From contig WLWY01000006.1 of NCBI GenBank assembly GCA_012103325.1, positions 248,001-312,000 of the forward strand: a stretch of DNA of 64,000 bases, written 5' to 3'. The position numbers and the translations under genes are program-made. The DNA comes from Alphaproteobacteria bacterium. GTDB taxonomy: Bacteria; Pseudomonadota; Alphaproteobacteria; UBA8366; GCA-2717185. Within the stretch, counting starts at the first letter, position 1. Each line of letters opens with the position of its first letter. Positions 45,701 through 55,390 of the stretch are shown here, piece after piece. Under the pieces are notes generated by a model that saw nothing but the letters and a program-made list of their open reading frames with translations, was not told where the DNA came from and searched no databases.

Positions 45701-46600
45701 CTACCCCGCATGCAGCTGCTTCTCCTCCGGTAGAGACGCATAGTACCGCGCGATTTCGCCTGGCGTGGTGATCCATATATCGTCGCGGTGTGCCGCAATA
45801 TGCGCAAAGGCGCGCCGCAGATGATGCAGGCGGTGCGGTTGGCCCATAATGAAATGATGCAGCGAAATCGAGCAAACCGCCGGATACTTGGCCGACGACC
45901 GCTTCATTTCGGTGAAGTGGTCGATGATCATATCGGCGTATTCCTTCGCCGTGTCTCGGCGAAAGACGATGGCCGGTTGGTCGTTTAGTTCTAACGGATA
46001 CGGTACCGCAAGAATCGGTCCAGCACGGGTTCGCGACCAAAACGGTTGGTCGTCGCAGATACCCCAATCCAAAACATATTCGTATCCGGCTTCCTTAAGG
46101 AGATCGGGCGTTCGGTCGGACGGCGTCAGGTAGGGCGTCAGCCACCCGGTTGGCGGTTTTCCTTCATGTTCAGCTACGGTTTCCGTTACCAAACGGACCA
46201 TTGCAGCCTCTTCGGCTTCGCTCATTTCGGCCACGTTTTTCGAGTTTGTCATCCCGTGTCCAATAATTTCGTCCCCGCGGTCTCGAAACGCCGCGATGGA
46301 CTCCGGACAGTGATCATAGATAGAAGCGTTGGTGATGACGCCGATCGGCAGTTCGAATTCGTCGAACAAGTCGAGAAGCCGCCACACGCCGACCCGGTTT
46401 CCGTAGTCGCGCCACAGATAACTGCGGTGGTTCGGCGGCGGCGTCGGACGGTCGAAATCGACACCGCCCTCGCCGAAGATGAAATGCTCCAGATTGATCG
46501 CGATATGAACAGCGAGGCGTTTGCCGTCCGGCCAATCGAAGTCAGGCCGCGAGCGCAGACCGGAATAGGGAAACCGGCCTAATGAGGAAAGCTCGGTCAT
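45701..46600 (-). CDS. Polysaccharide deacetylase family hydrolase (PuuE/allantoinase-like)
   Basis: 299 aa. The NodB-type barrel is seen in VHIAINLEHFIFGEGG, GDEIIGHGMTNSKNVAEMS and CSISLHHFIMGQPHRLHHLRRA. There is no signal peptide, so it is cytoplasmic and belongs to the branch with metal-independent or cofactor-poor allantoinases and related amide hydrolases, not to cell-wall enzymes. Other purine genes are absent, so allantoin is not assured as substrate. It lies 28 nt downstream of the CoA-transferase. Confidence 0.85.
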   Translation of the reverse strand: MTELSSLGRFPYSGLRSRPDFDWPDGKRLAVHIAINLEHFIFGEGGVDFDRPTPPPNHRSYLWRDYGNRVGVWRLLDLFDEFELPIGVITNASIYDHCPESIAAFRDRGDEIIGHGMTNSKNVAEMSEAEEAAMVRLVTETVAEHEGKPPTGWLTPYLTPSDRTPDLLKEAGYEYVLDWGICDDQPFWSRTRAGPILAVPYPLELNDQPAIVFRRDTAKEYADMIIDHFTEMKRSSAKYPAVCSISLHHFIMGQPHRLHHLRRAFAHIAAHRDDIWITTPGEIARYYASLPEEKQLHAG

Positions 46601-46627
46601 AACGATAACTCCTTCTGGACACTGACT

Positions 46628-47824
46628 TTAGATCGCGGACGTCTCCCGGAGCGCCGCGATTTCCACATCCGAAAAACCATACTCGGACAACACCGCATCC
46701 GTGTCCGCACCGACAAGCGGCGGCGGGCGATCGGCGCCCGTTTCCTCGCCGCTGATCTTGAATGGTGTACTGCAATAAGCGACATCGCCAACCTCCGGTG
46801 CAACGACGTTCCGGATATGATTGCGATGCGCCAATTGCTTGTCCGACAGAACATCCGGAAGGGTCGAAACGGCGGCAGCGGGGATACCCGCGTCGGCGAA
46901 ACGTTGTTCCCAGGTTTTGGCGTCGGCTTCCAACAATGCTTCACGCAAGATAGCCAAGCATTCGGCCTCATTGGCGATGCGCGCTTCCAAAGTCGCAAAC
47001 CGGCAATCTTCTTCCAGTTCCGGTTTCCCAATCACCGCCCAAACCCGTAGCGATTGGGCCTCGATTGCCGGCATCAGAAGCAAAACACCGTCCTTGGTCG
47101 GGTGGGTTTCCGCCAGCGGATTGCCCGCCAGGGACCGGCTGCCCATCAATTTCGGCTCCATCCCATGCAGCGTCTGCAGCAGGCTCGGCGACACCATGGC
47201 GGACGCCACATCCTGCATCGAGAGATCGAGATGAGCTCCCTCGCCCGTCCGTTCTCGCTTGAACAGCGCGCTTGAAATCGCAAAGGCCGCCGTCAGCGCC
47301 GACGCCATATCGATGATGATCGCGCCGCACCGCATCGGGCCGGTTTCCGGCGTCCCATTCAACGCCATCACGCCGCCCAGCGCCTGGATTGTTGGATCGT
47401 AGGCCGCGGCCTTCGAACGGGGCCCAGTTTGACCGAAACCGGTCACGGAGCAGTAGATAAGTTTCGGATTGATCGCCCGCAGCGCTTCCGAGCCGAACCC
47501 CATACGGTCCATCGTGCCCGCCTTAAAGTTTTCCACCACAATGTCGGCTTCGCGCACCAGACGGCGAACCACATCACCGGCATCGGGATGTTTCAAATCG
47601 AGAGTCACCGACCGCTTGCCGGCATTCGCGCTCATATAAATGCAAGAGAAACCCGCATCCTTGTACGCACCATCAAGCGGATACATCTGCCGCCCCTGAT
47701 CACCAACGCCCCGTTGCTCGATCTTGATAACATCGGCACCCATGAGCGCGAGCTGGAACGTCGCAAACGGTCCCGCAATTGCCTGGGTGAAATCGATAAT
47801 GCGAATACCTTCGAATGTACGCAT
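46628..47824 (-). CDS. CoA-transferase family III (CaiB/BaiF)
   Basis: 398 aa. Starts with the family sequence FEGIRIIDFTQAIAGPFATF; IVVENFKAGTMDRMGFG and the catalytic Asp172 in IIIDMASALTAAFAI are present. It transfers CoA between a carboxylate and an acyl-CoA, activating a substrate for beta-oxidation. Next to acyl-CoA dehydrogenases and dioxygenases this fits a carboxylic-acid degradation pathway. The gene begins 28 nt after the broken TauD gene. Confidence 0.93.
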   Translation of the reverse strand: MRTFEGIRIIDFTQAIAGPFATFQLALMGADVIKIEQRGVGDQGRQMYPLDGAYKDAGFSCIYMSANAGKRSVTLDLKHPDAGDVVRRLVREADIVVENFKAGTMDRMGFGSEALRAINPKLIYCSVTGFGQTGPRSKAAAYDPTIQALGGVMALNGTPETGPMRCGAIIIDMASALTAAFAISSALFKRERTGEGAHLDLSMQDVASAMVSPSLLQTLHGMEPKLMGSRSLAGNPLAETHPTKDGVLLLMPAIEAQSLRVWAVIGKPELEEDCRFATLEARIANEAECLAILREALLEADAKTWEQRFADAGIPAAAVSTLPDVLSDKQLAHRNHIRNVVAPEVGDVAYCSTPFKISGEETGADRPPPLVGADTDAVLSEYGFSDVEIAALRETSAI

Positions 47825-47851
47825 GATTGCCGCTTTCCTTGCCGGAATCCG

Positions 47852-48696
47852 TTAGAAGGGCACACCGAGATCTTCCGGCAGGTGAAAACCGGTCCGTTTC
47901 ATGAAGCGGCGCTGCTCCGTTGGGAAAGCGTCGCGGCGATGCATGACCGACGTGTTGTCCCAAATAACCACGTCACCCTTGTGCCATTTGTGCTTGTAGA
48001 CGAATTCCGGCCGGGCCGCCCAGTCCTGCAATCGCGCCACCTCGGCCTCGCTATCTTCGAATGAAAGATCGCCGATACCTGCCATGTGGCTCGGGCTGAG
48101 ATAGAGCGCCTTTCGGTTGAGGTAGGGGTGCGTGCGCACCAGCGGATGCCACTGATCTGGCATCTGATCCTTCTGGTATTGCGGTGTTTCGTAGCGCCGC
48201 TTCAGGTTTTTTTCTCAATCGAAAAACAGGCCTTGCGGCCATCGACAAATTTCCGCAAGTCCTCGGGCATTGCCGCGTAGGCCGCCGCCAGGTCGCCGAA
48301 CCAGGTGTCGCCGCCATCTTCCGGCACCTCGATAGCGTACATCATGGTCCCAAACACCGGCCGGCGCGTATAGGTCTGATCGCTATGCCAGTGCAGATCG
48401 CCGTTGCCGAGCGCACCAAGCGGCCTGCCATCATCCTCGATATTGGAGATATACATGATCTCCGGCCGGTCGAGCGCGCGGAACTGGTCGCGGACATGCA
48501 CGAACAACGGTCCCATCCGTTCGGTAAAGGATACCAGGGCGTCATCGCTCAAATCTTGATCGCGAAAGACGGCAACCTTATGCTGCATCCAAAGGTCGCG
48601 CAGTTCGGCAATCGCCGCATTATCGACTTTGGCAAGATCGATATCGTTGATTTCCACCGCGAATCCGTTACCCAACAATTGGGTGCTCATTGCCAT
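47852..48696 (-). pseudogene. TauD/TfdA dioxygenase with a frameshift in an A7 run
   Basis: The first part (48202-48696) holds the family core with His104-x-Asp106 (LHWHSDQTYT) and ends early after ACFSIEKKT. The second part (47852 to about 48206, seen from KRRYETPQYQKDQ to GFHLPEDLGVPF) completes a normal dioxygenase of about 281 residues in the next frame. The junction is a run of seven T on the plus strand (48207-48213). Removing one base joins the frames as EKNLKRRYETP. This may be a real lesion, a slippage site or a sequence error. Second of three TauD genes. Confidence 0.85.
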
Positions 48697-48721
48697 GACT
48701 TGATGCCCTTCTCGTTGCGGA

Positions 48722-49573
48722 TCATGCCGGTTTCGTACCCTTGACCTGAACGCGGTGCATCAGACGATGATGACCGGCATAATCGTTCAGAGCTAAATGC
48801 ATGGCACAACGATTGTCCCAAAAGGCGACAGAGTTTTCGGCCCACTTGAAACGGCAGGTAAATTCCGGCCGCGCCGCATGATCGTATAAGAACTGCAGGA
48901 GCGGCTGGCTTTCCTCGACCGTCATATCCTTCAGCCGCTCGGTGTGCATCACATTGACATAGAGCGCCTTGCGGCCCGTCTCAGGATGCGTGCGGACCAC
49001 TGGATGCTCCGTCGACATCGTGGACCAGCCTGCCGATGCGGCGTCAGTGCCCGGCGTTGGCGTCTTTCCCTCTTCCAATGTGCGCAAAATCCGACCGTTC
49101 GCATGGACGGCGACCAGACCGTCCAGCATTTCCTTCATCCCGTCGGAGAGCGTTTCATAAGCAAGATACTGATTTGAAAACATCGTATCGCCACCGACCG
49201 GCGGCACATCGATCGCATACAAGATCGAACCCAAGGTCGGCGTTTCCAAGTGACTGGTGTCGCTGTGCCATTCCCAACCGAACACCATCTTGTCTTCCGG
49301 CTGCGTTTCGACGATCAGCAATTCCGGAAACTTTCCCGGAACCTGGCGGTGCGGCGGTAGCGGCGCGAGCGTTCCGAAACGGCGTCCGAACCGTGCCAAC
49401 ACATCGTCCGTCATGTTCTGGTCGCGAAAGAAGATGACCAGGTTTTCCAGAAAGGCACGGTGGATTTCCTCGAAGACCGCGTCTTCCATTTCCTCTGCGG
49501 CCAGATCGACGCTGAATATTTCAGCGCCAATCGCGCCGGCCAGCGGTCTTACTTCGATATGCTCGTAACCCAT
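48722..49573 (-). CDS. TauD/TfdA-family dioxygenase, intact
   Basis: 283 aa. Fe(II) ligands His103-x-Asp105 (WEWHSDTSHLET) and the distal His259 with Arg274 (AMHLALNDYAGHHRLMHR). Full-length compared with TauD (about 283 aa in E. coli). It uses 2-oxoglutarate and O2 to hydroxylate a small sulfonate, carboxylate or similar molecule. Its ATG shares a base with the stop of the upstream acyl-CoA dehydrogenase (TAATG), so the two are translated together. 25 nt further lies the broken paralogue. Confidence 0.93.
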   Translation of the reverse strand: MGYEHIEVRPLAGAIGAEIFSVDLAAEEMEDAVFEEIHRAFLENLVIFFRDQNMTDDVLARFGRRFGTLAPLPPHRQVPGKFPELLIVETQPEDKMVFGWEWHSDTSHLETPTLGSILYAIDVPPVGGDTMFSNQYLAYETLSDGMKEMLDGLVAVHANGRILRTLEEGKTPTPGTDAASAGWSTMSTEHPVVRTHPETGRKALYVNVMHTERLKDMTVEESQPLLQFLYDHAARPEFTCRFKWAENSVAFWDNRCAMHLALNDYAGHHRLMHRVQVKGTKPA

Positions 49574-50823
49574 TAAGCTTCCTTTGCCTTGTCTAGTGTT
49601 CCGTCTTGCTCATCAAGAATATCGTCGCGGCGCGGATCACGAAATCCGGTGCTTCCATGGTGCCGGTCAGCGACTTTGTATCCCAGCGCATCCTCGGCGA
49701 TGAGAATTTTCTGAACGTTTGCCGTGCCTTCACCCGTGAAGAACAGATCCGCGTAGGATTTGAGCCAAGACACCCGATACTCCGTCGCGATCCCATAGCC
49801 GCCGAATACCTGTTGCGCCTTGTCCGCGCACATCTTCGCCGTTTGCGAGGCGTGATACTTGGCAATCGCCGCAATGCGGTTGCACGGCAAGCCCACATCC
49901 ATGCGCCGAGCCGCGTCGTAGACCAGCAGGCGGCTCGCCTCGATATTAACGGCCATCTCTGCGATGTCGGACTGGATCATCTGAAATTTTCCGATCGGCG
50001 ATCCGCGCATCATGCGCTCGTTTGCATATCGCACCGCGTCTTCCATACAAGCCCGCGCAACGCCCAGCGCCTTGGCGGCGACCGTAATCCGGCCCGCCTG
50101 CAACGCCTGCATCACAATCCTGAACCCTTCGCCTTCCTCGCCCAGGCGATTCTCGACCGGCACACTAAAGTCATCGAGGAAAATAGCGTTGGTCCGGAGC
50201 GCCTTGGACAAGCCATGCATCTCCACTGGCCGCGCGTCGAAGCCATCATACTTCTTTGGTTCGACGATGAACGCTGTGACGCCCTTATGGCCCGCATCCG
50301 GATCGGTCTTGGCCAGCAGAACACCAACATCGGTCTCGTTCGCCATCGATGCAAACATCTTCGAACCGTTGAGAACGTAGAAGTCCCCGTCTCGAACTGC
50401 TCGCGTATGCATATTGCCCATCGCATCGGACCCGCCGCCCGGTTCCGTCAGCGACATCATGCCAATTGTCTCGCCTGCCAGTAGCGGCGGCACGTATTTC
50501 AGAACCTGTTCGGTCGTCCCGGCGGTGTAAATGCAGTAGGGACAAGTCGCTGCCTGCTGGTTATAGCAAGACGCAAAGCGGACATCGTTGCGCGCGAATT
50601 CCTCCACGACAACCGCCGTTGCGAGATAGCCTAGGCCGCTGCCGCCGACGGACTCGGGGAACAGGTTGCCATAGAAGCCGGCAGCGCCAGCCTTGATGAC
50701 GAGATCACGCGGGAAATCCCCCTTGGCCTCGATCGAGTCCATCACCGGCACGACTTCAGTTTCCATGAACTTGTTGACGCTGTCCCTAATGAGACCGATT
50801 TCTTCCGGGAACAAATCTTCCAC
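49573..50823 (-). CDS. Acyl-CoA dehydrogenase
   Basis: 416 aa. FAD/substrate motif MMSLTEPGGGSDAMGNMHTRA, helix-bundle VRYANERMMRGSPIGKFQMIQ, AQQVFGGYGIATEYRVSWLK and a standard C-terminal catalytic segment FTGEGTANVQK with Glu. It therefore looks like a self-sufficient homotetrameric enzyme, unlike the pair at 41763. The start is GTG at 50823, supported by GGGAGG 8 nt upstream. It is fused by overlap to a TauD gene. Confidence 0.93.
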   Translation of the reverse strand: MEDLFPEEIGLIRDSVNKFMETEVVPVMDSIEAKGDFPRDLVIKAGAAGFYGNLFPESVGGSGLGYLATAVVVEEFARNDVRFASCYNQQAATCPYCIYTAGTTEQVLKYVPPLLAGETIGMMSLTEPGGGSDAMGNMHTRAVRDGDFYVLNGSKMFASMANETDVGVLLAKTDPDAGHKGVTAFIVEPKKYDGFDARPVEMHGLSKALRTNAIFLDDFSVPVENRLGEEGEGFRIVMQALQAGRITVAAKALGVARACMEDAVRYANERMMRGSPIGKFQMIQSDIAEMAVNIEASRLLVYDAARRMDVGLPCNRIAAIAKYHASQTAKMCADKAQQVFGGYGIATEYRVSWLKSYADLFFTGEGTANVQKILIAEDALGYKVADRHHGSTGFRDPRRDDILDEQDGTLDKAKEA

Positions 50824-50889
50824 CGAATAAACCTCCCTATGCCGTGGTCACACGGCCGTTCACGTCGGCCAGGGCTTCAAGCGCGCCTG

Positions 50890-52002
50890 TCACAAGATCC
50901 TGCAGATTTCACCCGCAGGCCTGCTCTTATGCAACAGGCCCGCTGCCTGCCCCGCGGGATTGCTGTGCACGTCAAGACGTCCAGCCGCCCGCGCCGACGC
51001 ATTGAAATCATCCATGAGAATCTTCTGATACGGCATCGGCAAGGGGTCGAGTTCCGCTTCGGTCCAGGCCTCGACGACTTCATTCTTGAACATGCGAGCG
51101 GTCTTGCCCGTGTAGGTCCGGCTGATTTCAAAATCCCGGGACTCACCTTCCAGAATCTGCCGTTTATGTACCGGATCGATATTGCATTCTTCCGCGACCA
51201 GGAAGGCGGTACCAACCCAAGCCCCGACTGCCCCAAGCGACAATGCGGCGGCAATTCCGCGTCCGTCGGCGATCCCGCCCGCCGCGACAACCGGCTTCGG
51301 CGCGACGGCGTCGACGACCTGCGGGATGAGCGGAAAGTTCGCGATCTTGCCTGTGTGTCCACCAGCTTCGTATCCCTGCGCCACGACAATATCGACGCCG
51401 GCATCCATTTGCCGTGTCGCATTACGCGGCGAGCCAACCAATCCCATCACCGCCATGTTTTTCTCGCGCGCCATCGGCACCACCCAGGACGGGTCGCCAA
51501 GTCCGGCGGCAAACATCTGAACATCTTCTTCCATGATCACATCGACCTGCTGCTGGATCATGTTCTTGGTATTCGAGCCTGGGGTTTCACCGCCCTCGCC
51601 CGTGGTATTGGCGACAACAAACTCGTTGTCCAGCGGCACCGGTGTGAGCCCATGCTCTTCCATCAAGCTTTCAACGAACGCTACATGTTCGGGAAAATCG
51701 GACTTCAGCTTAGAACGTACATCGGAACGCGTCGCACCGGCACCGCCGGCAACCTTTGCAGGGAGGATGAGGTCGACGCCGATGGGCTTGTCCGTGAGCG
51801 TCCGCGTCTCCCGGATGGCTTCGCGCAGCTCCTCTGGCACCAGGCCCGAACCACCGACCACGCCCATGCCGCCCGCCTCCGACACGGCCGCGACCAACGC
51901 CGGCGGCGTCGCCTTACCGCGCGACCCCATACCGGCGAGCAGAATTGGATATTCGATATCAAGCAAATCGCACAAGGCAGTGCGGAAAACCGGGCGCGAC
52001 AT
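50890..52002 (-). CDS. Nitronate monooxygenase / NPD family FMN protein
   Basis: 370 aa. YPILLAGMGS near the start, GGMGVVGGSGLVPEELREA, catalytic His216 in QGYEAGGHTGKI, and PVVAAGGIADGRGIAAALSLGA for FMN phosphate binding. The family contains nitronate monooxygenases and enoyl-reductase-like enzymes, and many members have unknown substrates. It lacks some hallmarks of class I enzymes as far as can be judged. Divergent from ubiD over 113 nt that carry a repeated CAGTAYGG motif. Confidence 0.88.
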   Translation of the reverse strand: MSRPVFRTALCDLLDIEYPILLAGMGSRGKATPPALVAAVSEAGGMGVVGGSGLVPEELREAIRETRTLTDKPIGVDLILPAKVAGGAGATRSDVRSKLKSDFPEHVAFVESLMEEHGLTPVPLDNEFVVANTTGEGGETPGSNTKNMIQQQVDVIMEEDVQMFAAGLGDPSWVVPMAREKNMAVMGLVGSPRNATRQMDAGVDIVVAQGYEAGGHTGKIANFPLIPQVVDAVAPKPVVAAGGIADGRGIAAALSLGAVGAWVGTAFLVAEECNIDPVHKRQILEGESRDFEISRTYTGKTARMFKNEVVEAWTEAELDPLPMPYQKILMDDFNASARAAGRLDVHSNPAGQAAGLLHKSRPAGEICRIL

Positions 52003-52016
52003 GAATTCGTCTCCTG

Positions 52017-52048
52017 CAGTACGGCTTCGCGTCGTCCAGTATGGTACT
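52017..52048. promoter_or_regulatory. Repeated CAGTAYGG motif in the NMO/ubiD divergent promoter
   Basis: CAGTACGG at 52017-52024 and CAGTATGG at 52037-52044 are spaced 20 bp apart. The second extends to AGTATGGTACT (52038-52048), nearly identical to AGTACGGTACT upstream of the flavin reductase at 55353-55363. Possible binding sites for a common regulator. Confidence 0.4.
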
Positions 52049-52115
52049 CAATCAAACCAACTGGACAAAATTGCGCTGTTGTTTGCAGCATCAACGCCCC
52101 AGCAGGAGATAGCTC

Positions 52116-53708
52116 ATGCCGTATCAGGATTTGCGCGAGTATATCGAGGAGCTTTCCCGCCGCGACCTGTTAGTGATGGTCGATGAGCCTATGAACAAGG
52201 ATACCGAACTGGTCCCCCTGGTTCGTTTGCAGTTCCGCGGCCTGCCGGAAAAGCAGCGCAAAGCTTTCTGGTTCCGCAACGTTACCGACTCGCGGAACTA
52301 CGATTACGATGCCTCTGTCGTTTTGGGCGCGTTGGGCAGTTCGCCCGATGTCTACGCAGCCGCGCTCGGCGTGGAACCGGGCGGTATCGGGGCAAAGTGG
52401 GCGGCAGCGCAGAGCAATCATCTGCCCCCGAATATCGTCGATAAGGACCGGGCGTCGGTGAAGCAGAACATCATCCGTGCGCCCGATCTTGGCGACGGCG
52501 TCGGCATGTTCCCGCACCTGATTTCGACACCGGGATTCGATCCCGCACCCTATATCACCGCCGGTGCCTGGGTGACGCGCGACCCGGAGAATGGTGACTA
52601 CAATCTCGGCATCTATCGCGGCATGATCAAGGCACCGGACCGGGTTGGCTGTGCGACCGATGTCCCGACCCAACACCTCGCCATTCAGTGGGACAAGGCG
52701 CGGCGCATGGGCAAACACCTCGAAGGTGCGATCATCATTGGCGGCACACCCGCTCTTTTGCTCGCGGCGGCGAGCAAGGTCCCCTACGGGGTCGATGAAT
52801 ACGGTTTGGCTGGCGCGTTGAATGGAGCACCGATCGATGTCGTGCCGGCGGAAACGTTCGATTGCATGGTTCCCGCCAGTGCCAAGATCGTTATAGAAGG
52901 CCGCATCCGCACGGACATATTGGAACCGGAGGCCCCCTTTGGCGAGGCCAGCGGCTACCTCGGCCCGCGCAAAATGGAAAAGGTCTTCGAGGTCACCGCG
53001 ATCACCCATCGTGACCAGCCGATCTGCCAAGGCATCATCAGCGAATACCCGCCGAGCGAAAGCAGCGTCATCCGCAAGGTCGCTTTCGATGCGATCTACC
53101 TCAACCATTTGAAAGGCGCGTGCAACATCCCGTCCGTCAGCAAGGTTGCGTGCCACGAAATGGCGAGCTGCAACATGATGTTCGTCATCCAGCTCGACAA
53201 TCCGGCGATTGGGCAGCCCTGGCAGGCGTTGCGCGCGGCAGCGGCCTTCGATGCGTCCCTTGGCAAGATATTTATCGCCGTCGATTCCGATGTCGACCCG
53301 GACTCGATGGACCAGATCCTCTGGGCCCTGTCCTATAGCATGCAGCCGCACCGCGATGCCGAGATCATCCGCGGCAAGGTGCCAAGGCTCGACCCGTCGA
53401 TCCCACCTTCCCCGGACGAAATCTATCCCGACGGGCAAGGCGCGTCGGCGCTTCTGATCAATGCGTGCCGCGAGCATCCCTACCTGCCCGTCTCCCTGCC
53501 TCGTCAGGATTTCATGGAAGACGCCATCGCACGCTGGGAAAAAATGGGCCTTCCGGCGCTGGACCTGCAGGAACCCTGGCACGGCTACTCTCTGTCCGCC
53601 TGGACCGAAGAGAATGCGGAGGAAGCGATCTTGGCCGTCACCGGCCGCTACTTCGAAACCGGTGAGAAACTGATGGGCCGCCGCGAGAAAACCGATAAAG
53701 CCGACTAA
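52116..53708 (+). CDS. UbiD-family prenyl-FMN decarboxylase
   Basis: 530 aa. The catalytic Glu-Arg-Glu set is visible: Arg168 (GIYRGM) with Glu272 and Glu277 in EPEAPFGEASGYLGP. Such enzymes reversibly decarboxylate aromatic or alpha,beta-unsaturated acids using prenylated FMN made by UbiX, which is not in the window. Next to an HpaB-type hydroxylase and a flavin reductase it suggests aromatic or heteroaromatic acid breakdown. Its stop overlaps the convergent HpaB-like gene by 4 nt. Confidence 0.94.
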   Translation: MPYQDLREYIEELSRRDLLVMVDEPMNKDTELVPLVRLQFRGLPEKQRKAFWFRNVTDSRNYDYDASVVLGALGSSPDVYAAALGVEPGGIGAKWAAAQSNHLPPNIVDKDRASVKQNIIRAPDLGDGVGMFPHLISTPGFDPAPYITAGAWVTRDPENGDYNLGIYRGMIKAPDRVGCATDVPTQHLAIQWDKARRMGKHLEGAIIIGGTPALLLAAASKVPYGVDEYGLAGALNGAPIDVVPAETFDCMVPASAKIVIEGRIRTDILEPEAPFGEASGYLGPRKMEKVFEVTAITHRDQPICQGIISEYPPSESSVIRKVAFDAIYLNHLKGACNIPSVSKVACHEMASCNMMFVIQLDNPAIGQPWQALRAAAAFDASLGKIFIAVDSDVDPDSMDQILWALSYSMQPHRDAEIIRGKVPRLDPSIPPSPDEIYPDGQGASALLINACREHPYLPVSLPRQDFMEDAIARWEKMGLPALDLQEPWHGYSLSAWTEENAEEAILAVTGRYFETGEKLMGRREKTDKAD

Positions 53709-55234
53709 TCCTCGACTCGCCCCTTCATGTCATAGCCGGCCAGGGCTTTGTCGACGAGCGCTTCGCTGGTGTCGAAATCATAGTTCCACATGAAACGGTT
53801 CTTCACGATGAAGGGCGCGCCAGCGTAGAATTTTTCATATTGCGCGTGGCGACTGGCGAATTCGGAGCCGACCGCATCCCAGGCCAACTTCAGCAGCTTC
53901 ACCCGTTCTTCGGCGGGCCAATCCGGTGACTGCACATAGCGTCGGATATCCTTACCCATTTCCGGTGCGTCGAAATCCGCCACGTTGGAGGGTAACTGGA
54001 TCATGCCGCCGCCTGAAAGTTCCCGCAGCACTTCGAGAATCTCCGGGTATATGCGCGATTGCAACACCATGGCAGCGTAGTGGGTTTGGGGATGGGGAAC
54101 GTAGACACCGTTTTGATTTGGCGCCGCGCGCGCGATTTGGCCGTCCAGCAAACCTTCATACATCGCCGCCTGAACGGCGATATCGGCGATCTGCCCCTGC
54201 ACCGGCGGCATGGCATTGACACCATTCATCTTGGTGATCCGCTGCGCCAGGCCAGTGAGAAATCGCAGCTTTGTCACAAAGCGGATCTGCGCCTGATTGT
54301 TGCCGAGAATATGGGCCGGCGTCTTGAACCACTGGTCGCCACATATCTCCAAGTTTTTGTAAACGAAGATGTGCTCCCAAGGGACAAACACATCTTCATA
54401 GACAACCAGCGAGTCCGTTTCGTCAAAGCGGGTCGACAGTGGATAGTCGTACATGCTGGACGACGCACGGGCATAGGAGCGGCGCGAATAAATTTTCACC
54501 CCCGGCGCGTTGCTCGGCACAATCAGGGAAATGGCATGGTTTTCGTCGCCGGGGCGCATCGGATGAATCGTGCTTTGATGGATATAGTCGGAGAACACAG
54601 ATCCGGTGCCGAGCATCTGGGCCCCGCGAATGATGACTCCGTCATCGCGCTCCTCCACCACACCGCAATAGAGGTCTGGAGGATCTTGCTGATGGGCCGG
54701 CTTGGAGCGGTCGATCTGCGGCGGCACGATCGTGTAGGTGATGTAGACATCATTGTCGCGCAGGAACTCGTAGATCCGCACCGCATTGTCCGCGAAGCGC
54801 TCGTTGCCGTCGCGCGCCAAGGTCTGGGGCTCCGCCGCATAGCCGACGAAAAATCCGGCGACGTGATCCGGCGTCCGTCCCATATAGCCGAGACTTTCCT
54901 CCGACCAGCGCGCGATGGCGCCGCGCCGCAAGTTTAGATCCTCGATTGAATAGGGAAGCTGCCAGATCCGATTAACCGGCGCTCCCGTCGTTGGCGACGG
55001 ATACGTCATGAGATCCCGGTTGGCCGGGTCGTGCGCAATATCGAAAAGCCCGGCGATTGTATTGGCGGGCTCGGCGAAGGCGGGATGAGAAGTTACGTCT
55101 CCAACCTCTTCGCCATCGATGAAAACGCGGCGGCCGTCATTCCGTATTGCATCGAGATACTGCGCACCGGTTCGAAGACCGCCGGAGAAACGGTTATCCT
55201 TGAGGGCGGGACCTTTTGACTGTGATGTCGACAT
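53705..55234 (-). CDS. HpaB-type FADH2-dependent hydroxylase (4-hydroxyphenylacetate 3-monooxygenase family)
   Basis: 509 aa, normal family length. N-terminal TGAQYLDAIRNDGRRVFIDGE, the FAD/active-site region YCGVVEERDDGVIIRGAQMLGTGSVFSDYI, VPWEHIFVYKN, and C-terminal PSNVADFD. It is the oxygenase component of a two-component system and needs FADH2 from a separate reductase, which is supplied by the divergent gene at 55391. Substrates in the family include hydroxyphenylacetate, phenols, chlorophenols and pyrrole-2-carboxylate. Confidence 0.93.
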   Translation of the reverse strand: MSTSQSKGPALKDNRFSGGLRTGAQYLDAIRNDGRRVFIDGEEVGDVTSHPAFAEPANTIAGLFDIAHDPANRDLMTYPSPTTGAPVNRIWQLPYSIEDLNLRRGAIARWSEESLGYMGRTPDHVAGFFVGYAAEPQTLARDGNERFADNAVRIYEFLRDNDVYITYTIVPPQIDRSKPAHQQDPPDLYCGVVEERDDGVIIRGAQMLGTGSVFSDYIHQSTIHPMRPGDENHAISLIVPSNAPGVKIYSRRSYARASSSMYDYPLSTRFDETDSLVVYEDVFVPWEHIFVYKNLEICGDQWFKTPAHILGNNQAQIRFVTKLRFLTGLAQRITKMNGVNAMPPVQGQIADIAVQAAMYEGLLDGQIARAAPNQNGVYVPHPQTHYAAMVLQSRIYPEILEVLRELSGGGMIQLPSNVADFDAPEMGKDIRRYVQSPDWPAEERVKLLKLAWDAVGSEFASRHAQYEKFYAGAPFIVKNRFMWNYDFDTSEALVDKALAGYDMKGRVED

Positions 55235-55352
55235 TGACTGCCTTTCTCGCGCTTGAAGGTCGCAGGTGCACCCTAATTTCGTCGGCTGACAGAGCGCAAT
55301 TTGGAAATACCAACCCTGAGATACTATTTTATGCTGGGCTGACGGTTATATT

Positions 55353-55363
55353 AGTACGGTACT
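55353..55363. promoter_or_regulatory. AGTACGGTACT inverted repeat in the HpaB/HpaC-like divergent promoter
   Basis: 5-bp arms around one central base, 27 nt upstream of the flavin reductase gene, and almost identical to the motif at 52038-52048 upstream of ubiD. Suggests co-regulation; weak alone. Confidence 0.4.
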
Positions 55364-55390
55364 CGTGGACACAGGGACTCTAGAACTCAA

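Noticed and set aside
45636..46067. N-terminal extension of the 2OG-Fe(II) oxygenase
   Set aside because: The extra 144 codons overlap the polysaccharide-deacetylase gene and do not look like the family; a good start with GGAGAC lies at 45635.
52170..53582. 470-codon open frame antisense to ubiD
   Set aside because: Same artefact of codon bias; UbiD motifs on the plus strand are complete.
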